DNA of 64,000 bases, from contig PTFA01000311.1 of NCBI GenBank assembly GCA_003342895.1, forward strand, positions 935,804 to 999,803, read 5' to 3'. This DNA comes from Casuarius casuarius (taxonomy: Eukaryota; Chordata; Aves; Casuariiformes; Casuariidae). The position numbers were made by a program, and so were the translations under genes. Shown here in pieces: positions 63,690-64,000 of this stretch (position 1 is its first letter; every line of letters begins with the position of its first letter). A model generated the notes under the pieces. It was not told where the DNA came from. It did no database searches and saw only the letters and a list, made by a program, of their open reading frames with translations.

Positions 63690-63760
63690 GCCAGTGGTGA
63701 AATGTTTACTCTGTTGAAATCATGACAAACTTTGTCACTGACTTCAATGGGGCTACAGTG
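63690..63760. repeat. Possible ancient sauropsid repeat fragment
   Basis: The block GTGGTGAAAT, then GTTGAAATCATGACAAAC, then CACTGACTTCAATGGGGC, resembles a repeat I recall from bird, turtle and crocodile DNA with the pattern 'tgaaat..tggc..cattgaagtcaatggcaaaactcccattgacttcaatgggg'. I cannot name the family with confidence. Confidence 0.4.
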
Positions 63761-64000
63761 TTGCCCAATAGGTATCAAGAGGTATTACTCTCTATTAAGA
63801 TGATACTGAAAAGCACACGAGTCTCTTCTTACTTCTGCATATTTCAGGCTATAAGATTTCAGATATTTTCTGAACAAGGCCTATTATTTCCCATGGATTG
63901 AGGCATTTTCCAAAGAGACAGCCAAATTTGATTTAGAAATAGAATTATAAATAATCTAGCACACTCCTAGTCAAATTGTTAAAACAATTACTTAACTGTA
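63761..64000. other. Non-coding sequence to window end
   Basis: Nothing recognised. Confidence 0.5.

Noticed and set aside
1..64000. CRISPR arrays, operons, phage or bacterial mobile elements
   Set aside because: The window is vertebrate DNA; no regularly spaced repeats or bacterial-type genes are present.
1..64000. Endogenous retrovirus or LTR pair
   Set aside because: I searched by eye for paired long direct repeats and gag/pol-like translations and found none; the reverse-transcriptase motifs present are CR1 type.

Overview
This is vertebrate nuclear DNA, most likely from a bird. The evidence is in the repeats: every young or middle-aged interspersed repeat I recognise is a CR1 LINE (four copies, about 9% of the window), with only old, short MIR/CORE-SINE-like fragments beside them. 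I recognise no L1, Alu/B1, intact LTR retrotransposon or DNA transposon. The sequence is AT-rich. A crocodilian or turtle source is possible but less likely given the low repeat load.

I find no intact protein-coding gene, tRNA, rRNA or known small RNA. The open reading frames that carry recognisable protein similarity all lie in dead CR1 copies. The rest is intergenic or deep intronic sequence. A few splice-bounded open stretches (12324-12391, 14391-14434) are compatible with small exons but are just as compatible with chance.

Layout. 1-4.5 kb: single-copy sequence with a MIR-like fragment (1916-2065) and a 25-base A tract. 4.56-7.7 kb, possibly to about 7.98 kb: a nearly full-length CR1 on the minus strand with remnants of ORF1 (including its SGNH/esterase-like C-terminal domain), the endonuclease and the linker, but with most of the reverse transcriptase deleted. 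9.28-9.77 kb: a short plus-strand CR1 3' end. 9.9-13.3 kb: three MIR/tRNA-SINE-like fragments, one with a perfect 12-bp inverted repeat. 20.0-21.6 kb: G-rich and purine-rich tracts, a 32-bp perfect palindrome and a 19-base G run. 23.12-24.60 kb: a 5'-truncated minus-strand CR1 with a recognisable but inactive reverse transcriptase. 27.07-27.77 kb: another minus-strand CR1 3' end, with an A-rich microsatellite grown inside it. 27.8-64 kb: about 36 kb with no CR1 that I can recognise, holding a 141-base assembly gap (35164-35304), simple repeats, a 25-bp perfect tandem duplication (41367-41416), a few ancient SINE-like fragments and a GC-rich patch near 55.8 kb.

No genes work together here and I see no new biological system. 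The most useful points are the structure of the CR1 copies, the microsatellites born from lysine-codon runs in them, the inverted-repeat SINE fragment, and the long CR1-poor half of the window, which may reflect constraint.
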